This document shows positions 1 through 7,501 of a stretch of DNA of 22,402 bases, one piece after another (the first letter of the stretch is position 1; every line of letters begins with the position of its first letter). The stretch covers positions 1-22,402 of the forward strand of contig CAZUZF010000012.1 in assembly GCA_964624955.1 (NCBI GenBank), written 5' to 3'. The notes under the pieces were generated by a model. That model saw only the letters and a program-made list of their open reading frames with translations, made no database searches and was not told the origin of the DNA. The stretch comes from JACQHJ01 sp964624955 (GTDB taxonomy: Bacteria; Patescibacteriota; Microgenomatia; Levybacterales; UBA12049). Made by a program: the position numbers and the translations under genes.

Positions 1-331
1 TGTTTTGGAGCATGTCGGATAAAACATCTAAACAAAGCTCAATATGGTCTTTAGACGCTTTAACAAAGTATCCTGTTATCTCTTTTGAGGTAAAGGCGTT
101 GAATTCTCCTCCAATTCCGTCAATTAAAGTTGCAATTTCTATGGCAGATGGCCTTTTTTTCGTTCCTTTAAATGCCATGTGTTCCAGAAAGTGGGAAATA
201 CCGTTGTTTTTGGCTTTTTCATATCTAGAGCCTGCTCCAACCATGACCATAACTGTTGCGGATTCGAGAAAGGCCATGGGGATCGTTAGAAGTCTTAATC
301 CATTTCGAAGTACAGTTCTTTGGTATTGCAT
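1..331 (-). CDS. M16 family zinc peptidase (pitrilysin/insulinase/processing-peptidase type), N-terminal part, cut by the window edge
   Basis: The reverse strand encodes 110 residues from an ATG at 331-329 and runs off the left edge. Seen: the inverted zinc-binding motif HFLEH at residues 47-51 (H47, E50 and H51), preceded by VGAGSRYE and followed by MAFKGTKKRPSA and DGIGGEFNAFTSKE, the usual order in the N-terminal catalytic domain of M16 peptidases. Known of the family: the HxxEH histidines and a distal glutamate bind zinc, the motif glutamate is the catalytic base, and proteins of about 400-430 aa act as dimers on short peptides or leader sequences. The distal glutamate lies outside the window. 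No signal peptide is visible, so a cytosolic enzyme is likely. It lies downstream of the glycosidase-like gene on the same strand (57-nt gap) but has its own -10 box seven bases before the start. Plus-strand ORFs here are shadows. Confidence 0.9.
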   Translation of the reverse strand, partial: MQYQRTVLRNGLRLLTIPMAFLESATVMVMVGAGSRYEKAKNNGISHFLEHMAFKGTKKRPSAIEIATLIDGIGGEFNAFTSKEITGYFVKASKDHIELCLDVLSDMLQN

Positions 332-338
332 GAAGGAA

Positions 339-344
339 ATTATA
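339..344 (-). promoter_or_regulatory. -10 box (TATAAT) of the M16 peptidase gene, leaderless arrangement
   Basis: On the minus strand a perfect TATAAT, preceded by TGT, ends seven bases before the ATG at 331. Transcription would be expected to begin at or within a base or two of the start codon. No Shine-Dalgarno sequence lies in between. The -35 element is not clear. Confidence 0.5.
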
Positions 345-388
345 ACAGGAATTTTAAGTGTTTTAAAGAAGAAATTTTAAGCTCTTGC

Positions 389-2632
389 TTAAGGCGTAGG
401 GGTAGATGTGGGAATAGTAGTGGGAGTAAGTGTAGGCGTAGGGGTAAATGTGGGCGTAGACGTTGGAGCGCTACAAGTTATTGTCCTTGGACTTAAATTG
501 AGTAAAGGATTTTTAGCGTTAGGCCCAATATTGATTGCATAAGCATAAATACTATGAGAAGTCCCATCTTTTAGACTTTGAGGAATTGCAAATGAAAATC
601 CGTGAGATCTGTTTCCTCCGCAGACCTTTCCGACAGCAACTTCCCTTTGTAAATTAGCCGTAGCTTTTCCAATAAAAATTCCTCCTTCCCCTGCGGGGCC
701 GTCTTTATAAAAGTGGATATCAAGAGGTTGGCTGTAGTTATCCTCGTCGCAGGCCCAGCCTGCTGAAACACTGCAGGAAAGACTATCGTGATATCCTTTA
801 GCAATATTTGGTATTGGCGTTGGAGTTGGCGTAAATGTGGGCGTTGGAACGCTACAATTTACAGTTTTAGGAGAAGTACCAAGTAGTGGGTTTTCCAAGC
901 CATTTCCTATGTTAATTGCATATGCATAGATTGAGTGAGGTTTGCCATCCTTAAGACTATCTGGTGTTTTAAAATTAAAGCCATGATCTGCTGTTTTGCC
1001 GCATACGCCAGCTGTTATAAGATCTGGCCTTGATACATTTGCAACAGTTGAGCCTATGATTCTTCCCCCTCCTCCTGCGGGTCCATCTGCGTAAAAGTGG
1101 ACATTAATAGACTTATTATAATCATCAGGATCGCAAGTCCAGCCACCAGAAATATTACAGTTAGATACGTCGTGATATCCCTCAGGTTTTGTCTTGGGAG
1201 CACAAGTTATGGTTTTGGGAGACCCTCCCATTAATGGATTAATTCCTGAAGAACCAATGTTGATTGGATAGGCGTAAATTGTATGGGGTTTACCGTCCCT
1301 AAGGGATGCCGGAGTTGTAAAATTAAATCCAGTATTTTGGTTTCCTCCGCAAAAACCTGCATTTGCTACGTCAGGTCTTGATTTATTTGCAGTAGCGTAA
1401 CCTAGAAATGTTCCTCCTAGTCCCGCTTGCCCATCGGCAAAAAAACCAACTTGGAGAGCTTGGTTATAATCCTCCTGATCACAAGTCCAGCCACCTGTAA
1501 CTTCGCAGGTTGAAACATCATGGTTGCCAATTGGTGGATTATCAGGCGGCGCAATCAACTTCCAGACATCGTTTATAAGTCTTGTATGACTAAAGACATT
1601 TGGATCATTTTCCGGAAGATTAATGGGTATGTCTAAAACTCCAGTTGTGGTTCGCGTTGACCAGCTTTGCAGGATAGTTTGTTCAGTAAGGCCGACAGCA
1701 GATTTGACAACGCCTGCCCAATTCATTACCTCATCATAGTATTCTTTGTCCGTTGCCCTATTTTCAGACCATAAAACTACACCAAAGGGAATGCCTCTTT
1801 CTTTAAGAAAGATTTTGAAATCAGCTGCGTCTCTGGTAAAGGCATCTTGTGAATACAGACCTCTGTTAACATCAAGATGGAAAAAAGCAGGTTTTTGACC
1901 TAAACTTTCAAGTTTTATAAGCCAAAGCTTTAACTGACTAAATGAGAAACGCGGGTATGGCTCAATATCTCCCACCTTAATATTGGGATATGCTTTTTTG
2001 ATACGTGACATAAAGTCAGCAGTTTGGATTGCTGTTTGTTCCATTGTTTGTCCGCAAGATGACTGTCCAGGAATAGCTTCCTGTCCTCCCAGATAAGGTT
2101 CATCCATGCCAATATATGAAACACTTCCTCCTCTTTGGATAATGGTATTTATGTAAGTTAACGTACGCGGAGCTGTTTTATCCGCAGTACATGAATGCCA
2201 TTTAATGACATCCACTTCTATGGCCTGTTCAATTCCCCACTGTTTAAGCTTAGAAAAAGCATTTGCCGACGAAAGATTATTAAGAGTATTTGGTCCACAA
2301 ATTGAACAGGTAGTTTGGAGCTGTTGATTATACCAGGCAAAAACACGTACTCTAGAGCGCGCAAGTGGCCATTTTTCAGGTTGGTTAAAAAGGTTTATAA
2401 GATCCGAAGAAGCAAAATCCGGAGCAAACCAGATTTCCGAATAAGCTAAAGGGGCAGCATTTTGCCTGATTAATAAATAGCTGGAAACAATTACAGGAGT
2501 TGAGATAACCAGGATTGCTGTTATAAAAAATGTCGCCTTAATAAACTTATCCTGATCGTCAAACCAATCCTTAAGCCTTTTCAAAAAAGGGTATTTGACC
2601 TTTTCGTTATGAAAGCTTAAGATTTTGGGCAC
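389..2632 (-). CDS. Membrane-anchored extracellular protein: TIM-barrel glycoside-hydrolase-like domain plus three Cys-rich repeats and a Thr/Pro tail
   Basis: 747 aa from a GTG start at 2632-2630; no ATG lies upstream in frame. Seen: a short basic cytosolic N-terminus, a transmembrane segment near residues 33-56, then a domain at about 60-360 whose pattern of strands ending in acidic residues (GMDEPY with E178, GDIEPYPRF with E224, VVLWSENRA with E290) resembles a TIM-barrel glycoside hydrolase. I cannot assign a GH family. Next come three repeats of about 108 aa at 369-477, 485-593 and 613-720, each with four conserved Cys (two before and in the GGWTC-type motif, one in VCGG/FCGG, one at the end), the HxIYAYxINIG motif and a following NPLL/NPLM-SPKT segment. 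Ser/Thr/Pro linkers sit at 596-608 and 723-747. The N-terminal anchor implies an outward-facing protein. Inference: it may trim or bind a surface polysaccharide. The GH call is moderate; the repeat architecture is certain. Confidence 0.75.
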   Translation of the reverse strand: MPKILSFHNEKVKYPFLKRLKDWFDDQDKFIKATFFITAILVISTPVIVSSYLLIRQNAAPLAYSEIWFAPDFASSDLINLFNQPEKWPLARSRVRVFAWYNQQLQTTCSICGPNTLNNLSSANAFSKLKQWGIEQAIEVDVIKWHSCTADKTAPRTLTYINTIIQRGGSVSYIGMDEPYLGGQEAIPGQSSCGQTMEQTAIQTADFMSRIKKAYPNIKVGDIEPYPRFSFSQLKLWLIKLESLGQKPAFFHLDVNRGLYSQDAFTRDAADFKIFLKERGIPFGVVLWSENRATDKEYYDEVMNWAGVVKSAVGLTEQTILQSWSTRTTTGVLDIPINLPENDPNVFSHTRLINDVWKLIAPPDNPPIGNHDVSTCEVTGGWTCDQEDYNQALQVGFFADGQAGLGGTFLGYATANKSRPDVANAGFCGGNQNTGFNFTTPASLRDGKPHTIYAYPINIGSSGINPLMGGSPKTITCAPKTKPEGYHDVSNCNISGGWTCDPDDYNKSINVHFYADGPAGGGGRIIGSTVANVSRPDLITAGVCGKTADHGFNFKTPDSLKDGKPHSIYAYAINIGNGLENPLLGTSPKTVNCSVPTPTFTPTPTPIPNIAKGYHDSLSCSVSAGWACDEDNYSQPLDIHFYKDGPAGEGGIFIGKATANLQREVAVGKVCGGNRSHGFSFAIPQSLKDGTSHSIYAYAINIGPNAKNPLLNLSPRTITCSAPTSTPTFTPTPTLTPTTIPTSTPTP
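392..466 (-). repeat. Low-complexity Thr/Pro coding repeat at the 3' end of the glycosidase-like gene
   Basis: The last 25 codons read almost only Thr, Pro and Ser (PTSTPTFTPTPTLTP and on), from hexamer-like units visible on the plus strand as gtaggg/gtgggc-type repeats. A shorter copy lies at 809-847 between protein repeats 2 and 3. Such tails usually form extended, possibly glycosylated linkers. Here the tail is C-terminal with no anchor or domain after it. Confidence 0.7.
473..1528 (-). repeat. Three tandem Cys-rich protein repeats of about 108 codons
   Basis: Repeat units lie at 1528-1202, 1180-854 and 796-473 on the minus strand. Each carries HD(V/S)xxC, GWxCD, a DxxDYN-like acidic turn, HFYADGPAG or a close variant, GFxF, a DGKPH-like turn, IYAYxINIG and a closing Cys. 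The third unit has diverged most (GWACDEDNY, DGTSHS). The repeated four-Cys pattern suggests two disulfides per unit in an extracellular beta-sandwich, possibly a carbohydrate-binding module. Confidence 0.85.
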
Positions 2633-2640
2633 TCTAGACC

Positions 2641-2670
2641 ATTATTGCTATAGTTTAAGATAGTTGTCAA
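2641..2670 (-). promoter_or_regulatory. Promoter of the glycosidase-like gene (TTGACA - 18 bp - AATAAT), leaderless
   Basis: On the minus strand the -35 box TTGACA occupies 2670-2665 and AATAAT occupies 2646-2641. The -10 box ends eight bases before the GTG at 2632, so transcription should start at about the first codon. It lies in the 49-bp gap after argS and indicates that the gene is transcribed separately. Confidence 0.55.
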
Positions 2671-2681
2671 GTTCTCTGAGG

Positions 2682-4307
2682 CTACATTTTTTCTGGAGCC
2701 GATACACCAAGAAGGTTAAGTGTGTTTTTAAGAGTAACTTGCGTTGCTTTTAAAAGCGCTAGCCTTGCCTTAGTCAATTCTTTGTTATCTGAAATCACCC
2801 TATGCGTCTCATAGAATTTATGAAAAAGGTTTGCAATTTGCAAAGCATAATTACAAAATACGTTTACCTCCAAAGATCTACTAACCTCCTCAACAAGATT
2901 TGGGAGATTAATTAAGGTTCTGATAAGGTCTATTTCTTCTTTTTCTTTTAAAAGAGATAAATCCCCGTCTGAAAAGCTTTCTTTGGTGTTTTTAAATACA
3001 CTGCAAATTCTGGAATATGCATACTGGACATAGAAAACAGGGTTTTGGGAGACTTTTTTCTTGGCAAGCTCCAAATCAAAATCCATATGTGTCTGGGATC
3101 TTGGGGTAAGGAGGAAGAACCTGAAAGCATCTCTTCCTACCTCATCCAGCACTTCTCTTGCTGTAACAAAAGTACCCGCACGCTTGCTCATCTTGACTAT
3201 TTCGTTTCCCCTTTTTAGTCTTATCCACTGATAAAGAATGGTTTTGAAGTTATTTGGATCAAAACCCAAAGCTTTGACCACTGCCTGAAGTCTTGGCACG
3301 TGACCACTATGATTTGCTCCTAAAATATCTATAACAATATCATTCTGGCTCATTTTTTCATTATGGTAAACAATATCCGAAGCAAAATATGTAAATTCTC
3401 CGTTTGATTTTCTAACAACTGTTTCCCTGTCTTTTAGAAATTCATCATTGGGAGCAAACCATAATGCTCCTTCGTTTTCTTTTAGATAGTTTTTAATCTT
3501 GGGTAGAACTTTATCTACATCTTTTCTTAAATCAGACTCTTTTGTTACTTTATCAAACTTAATCCCCATAAGTTCACAATCCTTAAGAATCTCAGCTAGC
3601 ATTATTTCAACTGCTATTTCACCTGCTTTTTTAATAAATTCGCTTTGGGAATAATCAGTATGCTTATCAATTTGCTCCTCCACTATCTTGGCCAAATCTT
3701 TTATATACTCTCCCTGATATTGAACTTCGTAGTTTTCTGGTTTTTGATCCGGATGAATGGTAAAATAGATAGCCTCACCCAGATGGTCAACCTGCCCTCC
3801 AACGTTATTGTGCAGATATTCCCTGGTGACTTTATATCCTGCTTTGGAAAGCACATTGGCAATACTGTCTCCCAAAGGACCTCCCCTTGCGTTTCCAATG
3901 TGAAGCGGTCCTGTTGGGTTGGCGGAAACAAACTCAACGCTTACTTTTTTGTTCCTGCCTATATCCAAAGACCCATAACTACTGCCCAAACTTATAATCT
4001 CATCTATTTTTGAAGCCAGATATTGTTTTGAAAAATAAAAGTTTATAAAACCAGGAGAAACCGCCTCAATCTTATTAAAATACTCCCCAAGATCTTTTTG
4101 TTTTAAAAGTTTTTCTACTATTAAATTGGCAATTTCCATTGGGCTTTTTTCTAACTGTTTTGCCAAAATCAAGGCTAAATTACTGCTTAAATCGCCGTGT
4201 GATTTTTCCTTTGGGTTTTCAATTAAAAATTCAGCCTCTTTTGCGCCTAGACCTAGAGCTAAGGATTGTAATATTGAGTAAATTTTTTCGTTTGTATTAT
4301 TTGGCAT
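2682..4307 (-). CDS. argS: Arginyl-tRNA synthetase
   Basis: 541 aa, ATG at 4307-4305. It charges tRNA-Arg with arginine in the cytosol and belongs to class Ia synthetases. Seen: the N-terminal additional domain at about 1-90; the class I signature SANPTGPLHIGNARGG with HIGN at 136-139; the arginine and ATP pocket segments (YLHNNVGGQ at 164-172, LGANHSGHVPRL at 329-340); a KMSKS-type loop as KMSKRAGTF at 372-380; and the helical anticodon-binding DALR domain at about 424-541, including NPVFYVQYAYSRI. The length is close to the usual 550-580 aa. It is divergently oriented to the gene at 4401, and the glycosidase-like gene follows on the same strand after 49 bp. No Shine-Dalgarno sequence is visible before the ATG. 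Confidence 0.97.
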   Translation of the reverse strand: MPNNTNEKIYSILQSLALGLGAKEAEFLIENPKEKSHGDLSSNLALILAKQLEKSPMEIANLIVEKLLKQKDLGEYFNKIEAVSPGFINFYFSKQYLASKIDEIISLGSSYGSLDIGRNKKVSVEFVSANPTGPLHIGNARGGPLGDSIANVLSKAGYKVTREYLHNNVGGQVDHLGEAIYFTIHPDQKPENYEVQYQGEYIKDLAKIVEEQIDKHTDYSQSEFIKKAGEIAVEIMLAEILKDCELMGIKFDKVTKESDLRKDVDKVLPKIKNYLKENEGALWFAPNDEFLKDRETVVRKSNGEFTYFASDIVYHNEKMSQNDIVIDILGANHSGHVPRLQAVVKALGFDPNNFKTILYQWIRLKRGNEIVKMSKRAGTFVTAREVLDEVGRDAFRFFLLTPRSQTHMDFDLELAKKKVSQNPVFYVQYAYSRICSVFKNTKESFSDGDLSLLKEKEEIDLIRTLINLPNLVEEVSRSLEVNVFCNYALQIANLFHKFYETHRVISDNKELTKARLALLKATQVTLKNTLNLLGVSAPEKM

Positions 4308-4314
4308 AATATTT

Positions 4315-4325
4315 ATTTTATCATA
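4315..4325 (-). promoter_or_regulatory. Candidate -10 region of argS
   Basis: The minus strand reads TATGATAAAAT across 4325-4315, offering overlapping -10 boxes TATGAT and TAAAAT that end 12 and 7 bases before the argS ATG. Either predicts a leader of about 0-6 nt. No good -35 box was found, so this is tentative. Confidence 0.35.
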
Positions 4326-4354
4326 TTCAAATGAACAAGTTTACTGCACTTGCA

Positions 4355-4390
4355 TTGTGTTTAAATATCATATAAGATATACACTATACT
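4355..4390 (+). promoter_or_regulatory. Promoter of the 132-aa membrane protein gene
   Basis: TTGTGT at 4355-4360 is followed after 17 bp by TATACA at 4378-4383. A second -10-like TATACT lies at 4385-4390. The ATG at 4401 would follow a leader of only about 4-10 nt. A 13-bp imperfect tandem duplication (gacttaatgtc at 4395-4405 and 4408-4418) spans the start codon. Confidence 0.4.
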
Positions 4391-4400
4391 ATAAGACTTA

Positions 4401-4799
4401 ATGTCAGGACTTAATGTCGGAGGTATAAATTTATTAAATATGACAGGTTTATTTACATTTCTTTTTTCAATCTGGCTAGGATACATAGTTTTTCTCTATT
4501 TCTCACACCCTAATAAGAAAAAACATAAGGTTCCGCAACTTAGAATATGGAGAATTGAACTATTGCCAAATTTTAGAATTCATTCAAGGTCAAAGACATA
4601 TCACATCCACCATTGGGTAATTTTATCCATGCTTACAGCCATTACTCTTATTAACTATGAAGGCTTCCAATACTTAACAATTGTCAAGGGTATGGCAATC
4701 GGAGGAATAATCCAAGGCTTAAGATATCCGGATAGATTTAAGTTTAGACACCATAAAAAGGTCAACCCAAATTATAATAGAGCAAGAAAAAGCTTATAA
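4401..4799 (+). CDS. Small His-rich integral membrane protein of unknown function
   Basis: 132 aa. I do not recognise a named family. Seen: a hydrophobic segment at about 13-34, a basic and His-containing loop, the motif YHIHHW at 67-72, a second membrane region (72-85 and 91-107), and a basic tail containing GLRYPDRFKFRHH. Clustered His-His-Trp followed by a membrane helix and a YPDR-type motif suggests a conserved fold rather than a random ORF, perhaps metal-binding (inference). An in-frame ATG at 4440 would remove 13 residues and would lie 15 bases after a ggagg sequence, so the start is uncertain. It is divergent from argS and its stop codon directly abuts the stop codon of the convergent comEC-type hydrolase gene. 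Confidence 0.75.
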   Translation: MSGLNVGGINLLNMTGLFTFLFSIWLGYIVFLYFSHPNKKKHKVPQLRIWRIELLPNFRIHSRSKTYHIHHWVILSMLTAITLINYEGFQYLTIVKGMAIGGIIQGLRYPDRFKFRHHKKVNPNYNRARKSL

Positions 4800-5651
4800 T
4801 TAGTTTACTACCCAATAACTTTTCCCATCAGAAACGATCTCCACCTCCCCATTCTTATCAGTTCTTAAAGTTTTAATTTTATATTTAGTTAATAAATCTA
4901 AAATATACTTTGTTGGATGACCATACCTATTGTTTTTACCAACTGAGATAACTGCCAAAGAAGGATTAAGTTTACTTATAAAAATCTCACTCATACCAGT
5001 TTTTGAGCCATGGTGAGGCACCTTAATTACATCTATGCCATTTAGAAAGCCAATCAGCGTCTCATGCACGGTTTCTCCCGCATCGCCTGTTAGAAGAGCC
5101 TTAAAATCCCCAAAGTTAATTACCTGGATAACAGAAAGTTCATTTACTTCTGACGCGCGATTATACTTAATTAAAGCTTCACTGACAGGCCAGAGTATAT
5201 TTGATATTACCCCGTCTCCAAAATCTATATTATCGTTTTGAAAAACATATTTTGGGCTTAATCCCTCTGCTTTTAAAGCCTCCGTAAACTTTCTATAGAT
5301 CCCAGTGTTTTTTGAGGTTTTAGAAGTAACAAAATGTAAAACATTATATCTTTCTAGTACATTTACCAAGCCTGTTATATGGTCTGCGTCTGGATGGGTT
5401 AAAACCATAAGCTCAATATCTCTATCCCAAAAAGGCATGTGTTTGTTAAGACAATCTGATACTTTATCATTTGGCCCTCCGTCAACCAAAACATCCTTTC
5501 CCGAAGGTGTTTTTATATAGATTGCATCACCCTGTCCCACGTTACAAACAACCAGATGCAGGTTTTTATCTCTTACGCTTAATCCCTGGTATAAAAATAT
5601 TCCCAAAAGAAAAACTAAGCTTAAAAGTAAATAAACAATGTACTTTTTCAT
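4800..5651 (-). CDS. ComEC-type metallo-beta-lactamase-fold hydrolase (stand-alone C-terminal half of ComEC)
   Basis: 283 aa. Seen: an N-terminal membrane segment (4-22), then a metallo-beta-lactamase fold with NVGQGDA (37-43), VDGGP (56-60), the metal motif THPDADH (H86, D88, D90, H91), GDAGE with D190, VPHHGSKTG with H213/H214, and RYGHP with H245. These are the signatures of the C-terminal domain of ComEC/Rec2, thought to degrade or process the non-transported DNA strand. In most Firmicutes this domain is fused to the channel; here it is a separate gene with its own anchor. Its ATG overlaps the TGA of the preceding channel gene (ATGA at 5651-5648), so translation is probably coupled. It is the last gene of the leuS operon. 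Confidence 0.9.
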   Translation of the reverse strand: MKKYIVYLLLSLVFLLGIFLYQGLSVRDKNLHLVVCNVGQGDAIYIKTPSGKDVLVDGGPNDKVSDCLNKHMPFWDRDIELMVLTHPDADHITGLVNVLERYNVLHFVTSKTSKNTGIYRKFTEALKAEGLSPKYVFQNDNIDFGDGVISNILWPVSEALIKYNRASEVNELSVIQVINFGDFKALLTGDAGETVHETLIGFLNGIDVIKVPHHGSKTGMSEIFISKLNPSLAVISVGKNNRYGHPTKYILDLLTKYKIKTLRTDKNGEVEIVSDGKSYWVVN

Positions 5652-6862
5652 TTTCTATATTTAAACAAAATAAAGCTTGCCAAAAACAAATAGTACGAAA
5701 ATATAAAAGCAGGATGTAGGCTTTGGATCTTTATAGTTTGGGGAAAACCGGAGAAAAACCCAACCACTGTCTCAAAAAAATATAAAAATGGAAGACAAAG
5801 GTAAAGAAAAAGCAAAGATAAAGGCTTAAAAACAAAGCTGAAAAGAGAGCTTAAAGCTCCCAAAACCATAAGTAGAGGTATTGTCCACAAAACCAAACCG
5901 TTAACCAAGATTGAAACTAATGAATAATTGCCAAAGTTGGAAATTAGGATTGGCAAGGTGGCAATCTGAGCTGAGATTGTGGTTATAAAACTTTCTGTAA
6001 AGCTATTTTGAAACCTTTTAAAAATATCTGGAATATATAAAAGGCCAAAAGTGGCACTAAAAGAAAGTTGAAATCCTGTGTCTTGTAAAAGCTGTGGCGA
6101 AATAAAAAGCATTAAAAAGCCTGTTATTAAAAGGGTGTGCAGGCTATATTGCTGTCTTCCCAAGATTTGAGCGCTAAAAACTATTATTCCCATAATCGCA
6201 GCTCTTACTATTGAGGCTTGGAAACCCGCAATTGCCGTATAAATAACAATACCAAAGATTGAAAGAAAAATAGCCAGTTGTCTTTTTAGAAAGGATGCTA
6301 AGATATAGAAAAGAAAGGCAGAAACCATTGTTACATTCATGCCAGAAGCTGCAATTACATGCATTACTCCTGTTATTTGAATGTTTTCCAAAAACTCTTT
6401 AGCTAGATTTTCCTTAATCCCAAAGACAATCCCAAGCATAAGTCCTGATGAAACAGGATCTAAATTAGACCTAAAATTGTCAATTATTTTTTGGCGGATA
6501 GAATAAATGACTGCTAATGGAACTGTATTTTCACGGACATTTGGTTCAATTTGAGGGTAATTTAATGTGAAAATAGAAGTACCATCATCTAGCATTACTG
6601 CATTAAGAGTGCCAGATACTTTTATATAATCTCCATACAAAAGTTTTTTATCTATGTCTGTTTTTATTAAAACCTTATTTATTGGATCCATGCTTAGATA
6701 GACTGTTTGGTGTGAGGAGTACTGTTTGGGATTTGCCCAAACTTGGGTGACAAAACTAACCTTATCTCCCTTGGAATAGGTCTTTTGATTTGAATAAAAC
6801 CAAACCATCCTAAGAGTTAAGGCTAAAACAAGAAAAACATAGAGAATCAAAAGCTTTCTCAT
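5648..6862 (-). CDS. comEC: ComEC/Rec2 DNA-uptake channel, membrane domain only
   Basis: 404 aa. Seen: an N-terminal membrane helix (about 2-22), a soluble beta-rich stretch at 30-105 that fits the OB-like domain of ComEC, then the Competence domain from about 135 with SSGLMLGIVFGIKENL, the hallmark VMHVIAASGMNVTM (167-179), GFQASIVRAAIMG and about eight membrane helices to the C-terminus. ComEC carries single-stranded DNA across the cytoplasmic membrane during natural transformation. The metallo-beta-lactamase part normally fused at the C-terminus is encoded by the next gene with a 4-nt ATGA overlap. comEA lies 9 bp upstream. The protein is complete for the channel part, so the split looks functional and not like decay. 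Confidence 0.93.
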   Translation of the reverse strand: MRKLLILYVFLVLALTLRMVWFYSNQKTYSKGDKVSFVTQVWANPKQYSSHQTVYLSMDPINKVLIKTDIDKKLLYGDYIKVSGTLNAVMLDDGTSIFTLNYPQIEPNVRENTVPLAVIYSIRQKIIDNFRSNLDPVSSGLMLGIVFGIKENLAKEFLENIQITGVMHVIAASGMNVTMVSAFLFYILASFLKRQLAIFLSIFGIVIYTAIAGFQASIVRAAIMGIIVFSAQILGRQQYSLHTLLITGFLMLFISPQLLQDTGFQLSFSATFGLLYIPDIFKRFQNSFTESFITTISAQIATLPILISNFGNYSLVSILVNGLVLWTIPLLMVLGALSSLFSFVFKPLSLLFLYLCLPFLYFFETVVGFFSGFPQTIKIQSLHPAFIFSYYLFLASFILFKYRK

Positions 6863-6871
6863 AAATTAAGG

Positions 6872-7489
6872 CTAGAATGCAGTTATTTTATCCTTAATTT
6901 GATTAAATACTTTCTGTGAAACTATGCTTTTGGAGGTTAAATCCTCGATTCTAGTATAGGGTCTGCTATTTATGATCTTTTCCGCTGTAACAGGACCAAC
7001 TCCTGGTAAAGTATCCAGTTGTGCTTCTGAAGCCGTATTAATATTTATCGGTCCATTTGCATTAGTATCCGCTGTTGATGAGCTCAAAACTGAAGCCGAT
7101 ACTGTTTCGCCAATTTTTGGAATATAAATTTTTTGGCCATCAGTTAGTTTGGTTGCCAGATTAATATTTTTAGAAACAAAATCCCTATCAGCTTCCCCTG
7201 AAAGCCCTGCGGCTAAAACCAAAGCATCTTGAACTATTGAGCCAAGTTTTAGCTTATAGACGCCAGGACTTACAACTGCTCCTTCAATATCAACAGTTAT
7301 TAAATTCTCTCTATCTTTAGTTGAGGCAGTAGAATTTGTTTCAAATTTAATGTCATTTGAGCTTTGAGGTTGACTGATAAAAGCTATCAAACCATATACA
7401 AAGAATATCAAACCAATTAACGCAAGAGCTAACGGAAGCCAATGCTTTTTTAAAAAGTCAAAAAGTATTTTGGATAAGTCACTATCCAT
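6872..7489 (-). CDS. comEA: ComEA competence DNA receptor
   Basis: 205 aa. Seen: a short cytosolic N-terminus, one membrane helix (about 17-39), an SLBB-type domain at 64-125 (VDIEGAVVSPGVYKL, AGGL-like AAGLSGEAD, DGQKIYIP), a Ser/Thr/Asn linker, and a helix-hairpin-helix DNA-binding domain at 147-205 with ININTASEAQLDTLPGVG and the second hairpin FNQIKDKI. Known role: it binds incoming double-stranded DNA at the cell surface and passes it to ComEC. The stop codon of leuS lies 12 bp upstream and comEC starts 9 bp downstream. No separate promoter is evident, so expression probably depends on the leuS promoter. Confidence 0.93.
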   Translation of the reverse strand: MDSDLSKILFDFLKKHWLPLALALIGLIFFVYGLIAFISQPQSSNDIKFETNSTASTKDRENLITVDIEGAVVSPGVYKLKLGSIVQDALVLAAGLSGEADRDFVSKNINLATKLTDGQKIYIPKIGETVSASVLSSSTADTNANGPININTASEAQLDTLPGVGPVTAEKIINSRPYTRIEDLTSKSIVSQKVFNQIKDKITAF

Positions 7490-7501
7490 TTAAACTATAA
7501 A

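Noticed and set aside
12..380. 122-aa plus-strand frame at the left edge
   Set aside because: The opposite strand encodes a clear M16 peptidase with HFLEH, so this is a shadow.
3645..4013. 122-aa plus-strand frame inside argS
   Set aside because: Antisense shadow of the argS catalytic region, which has all its signature motifs.
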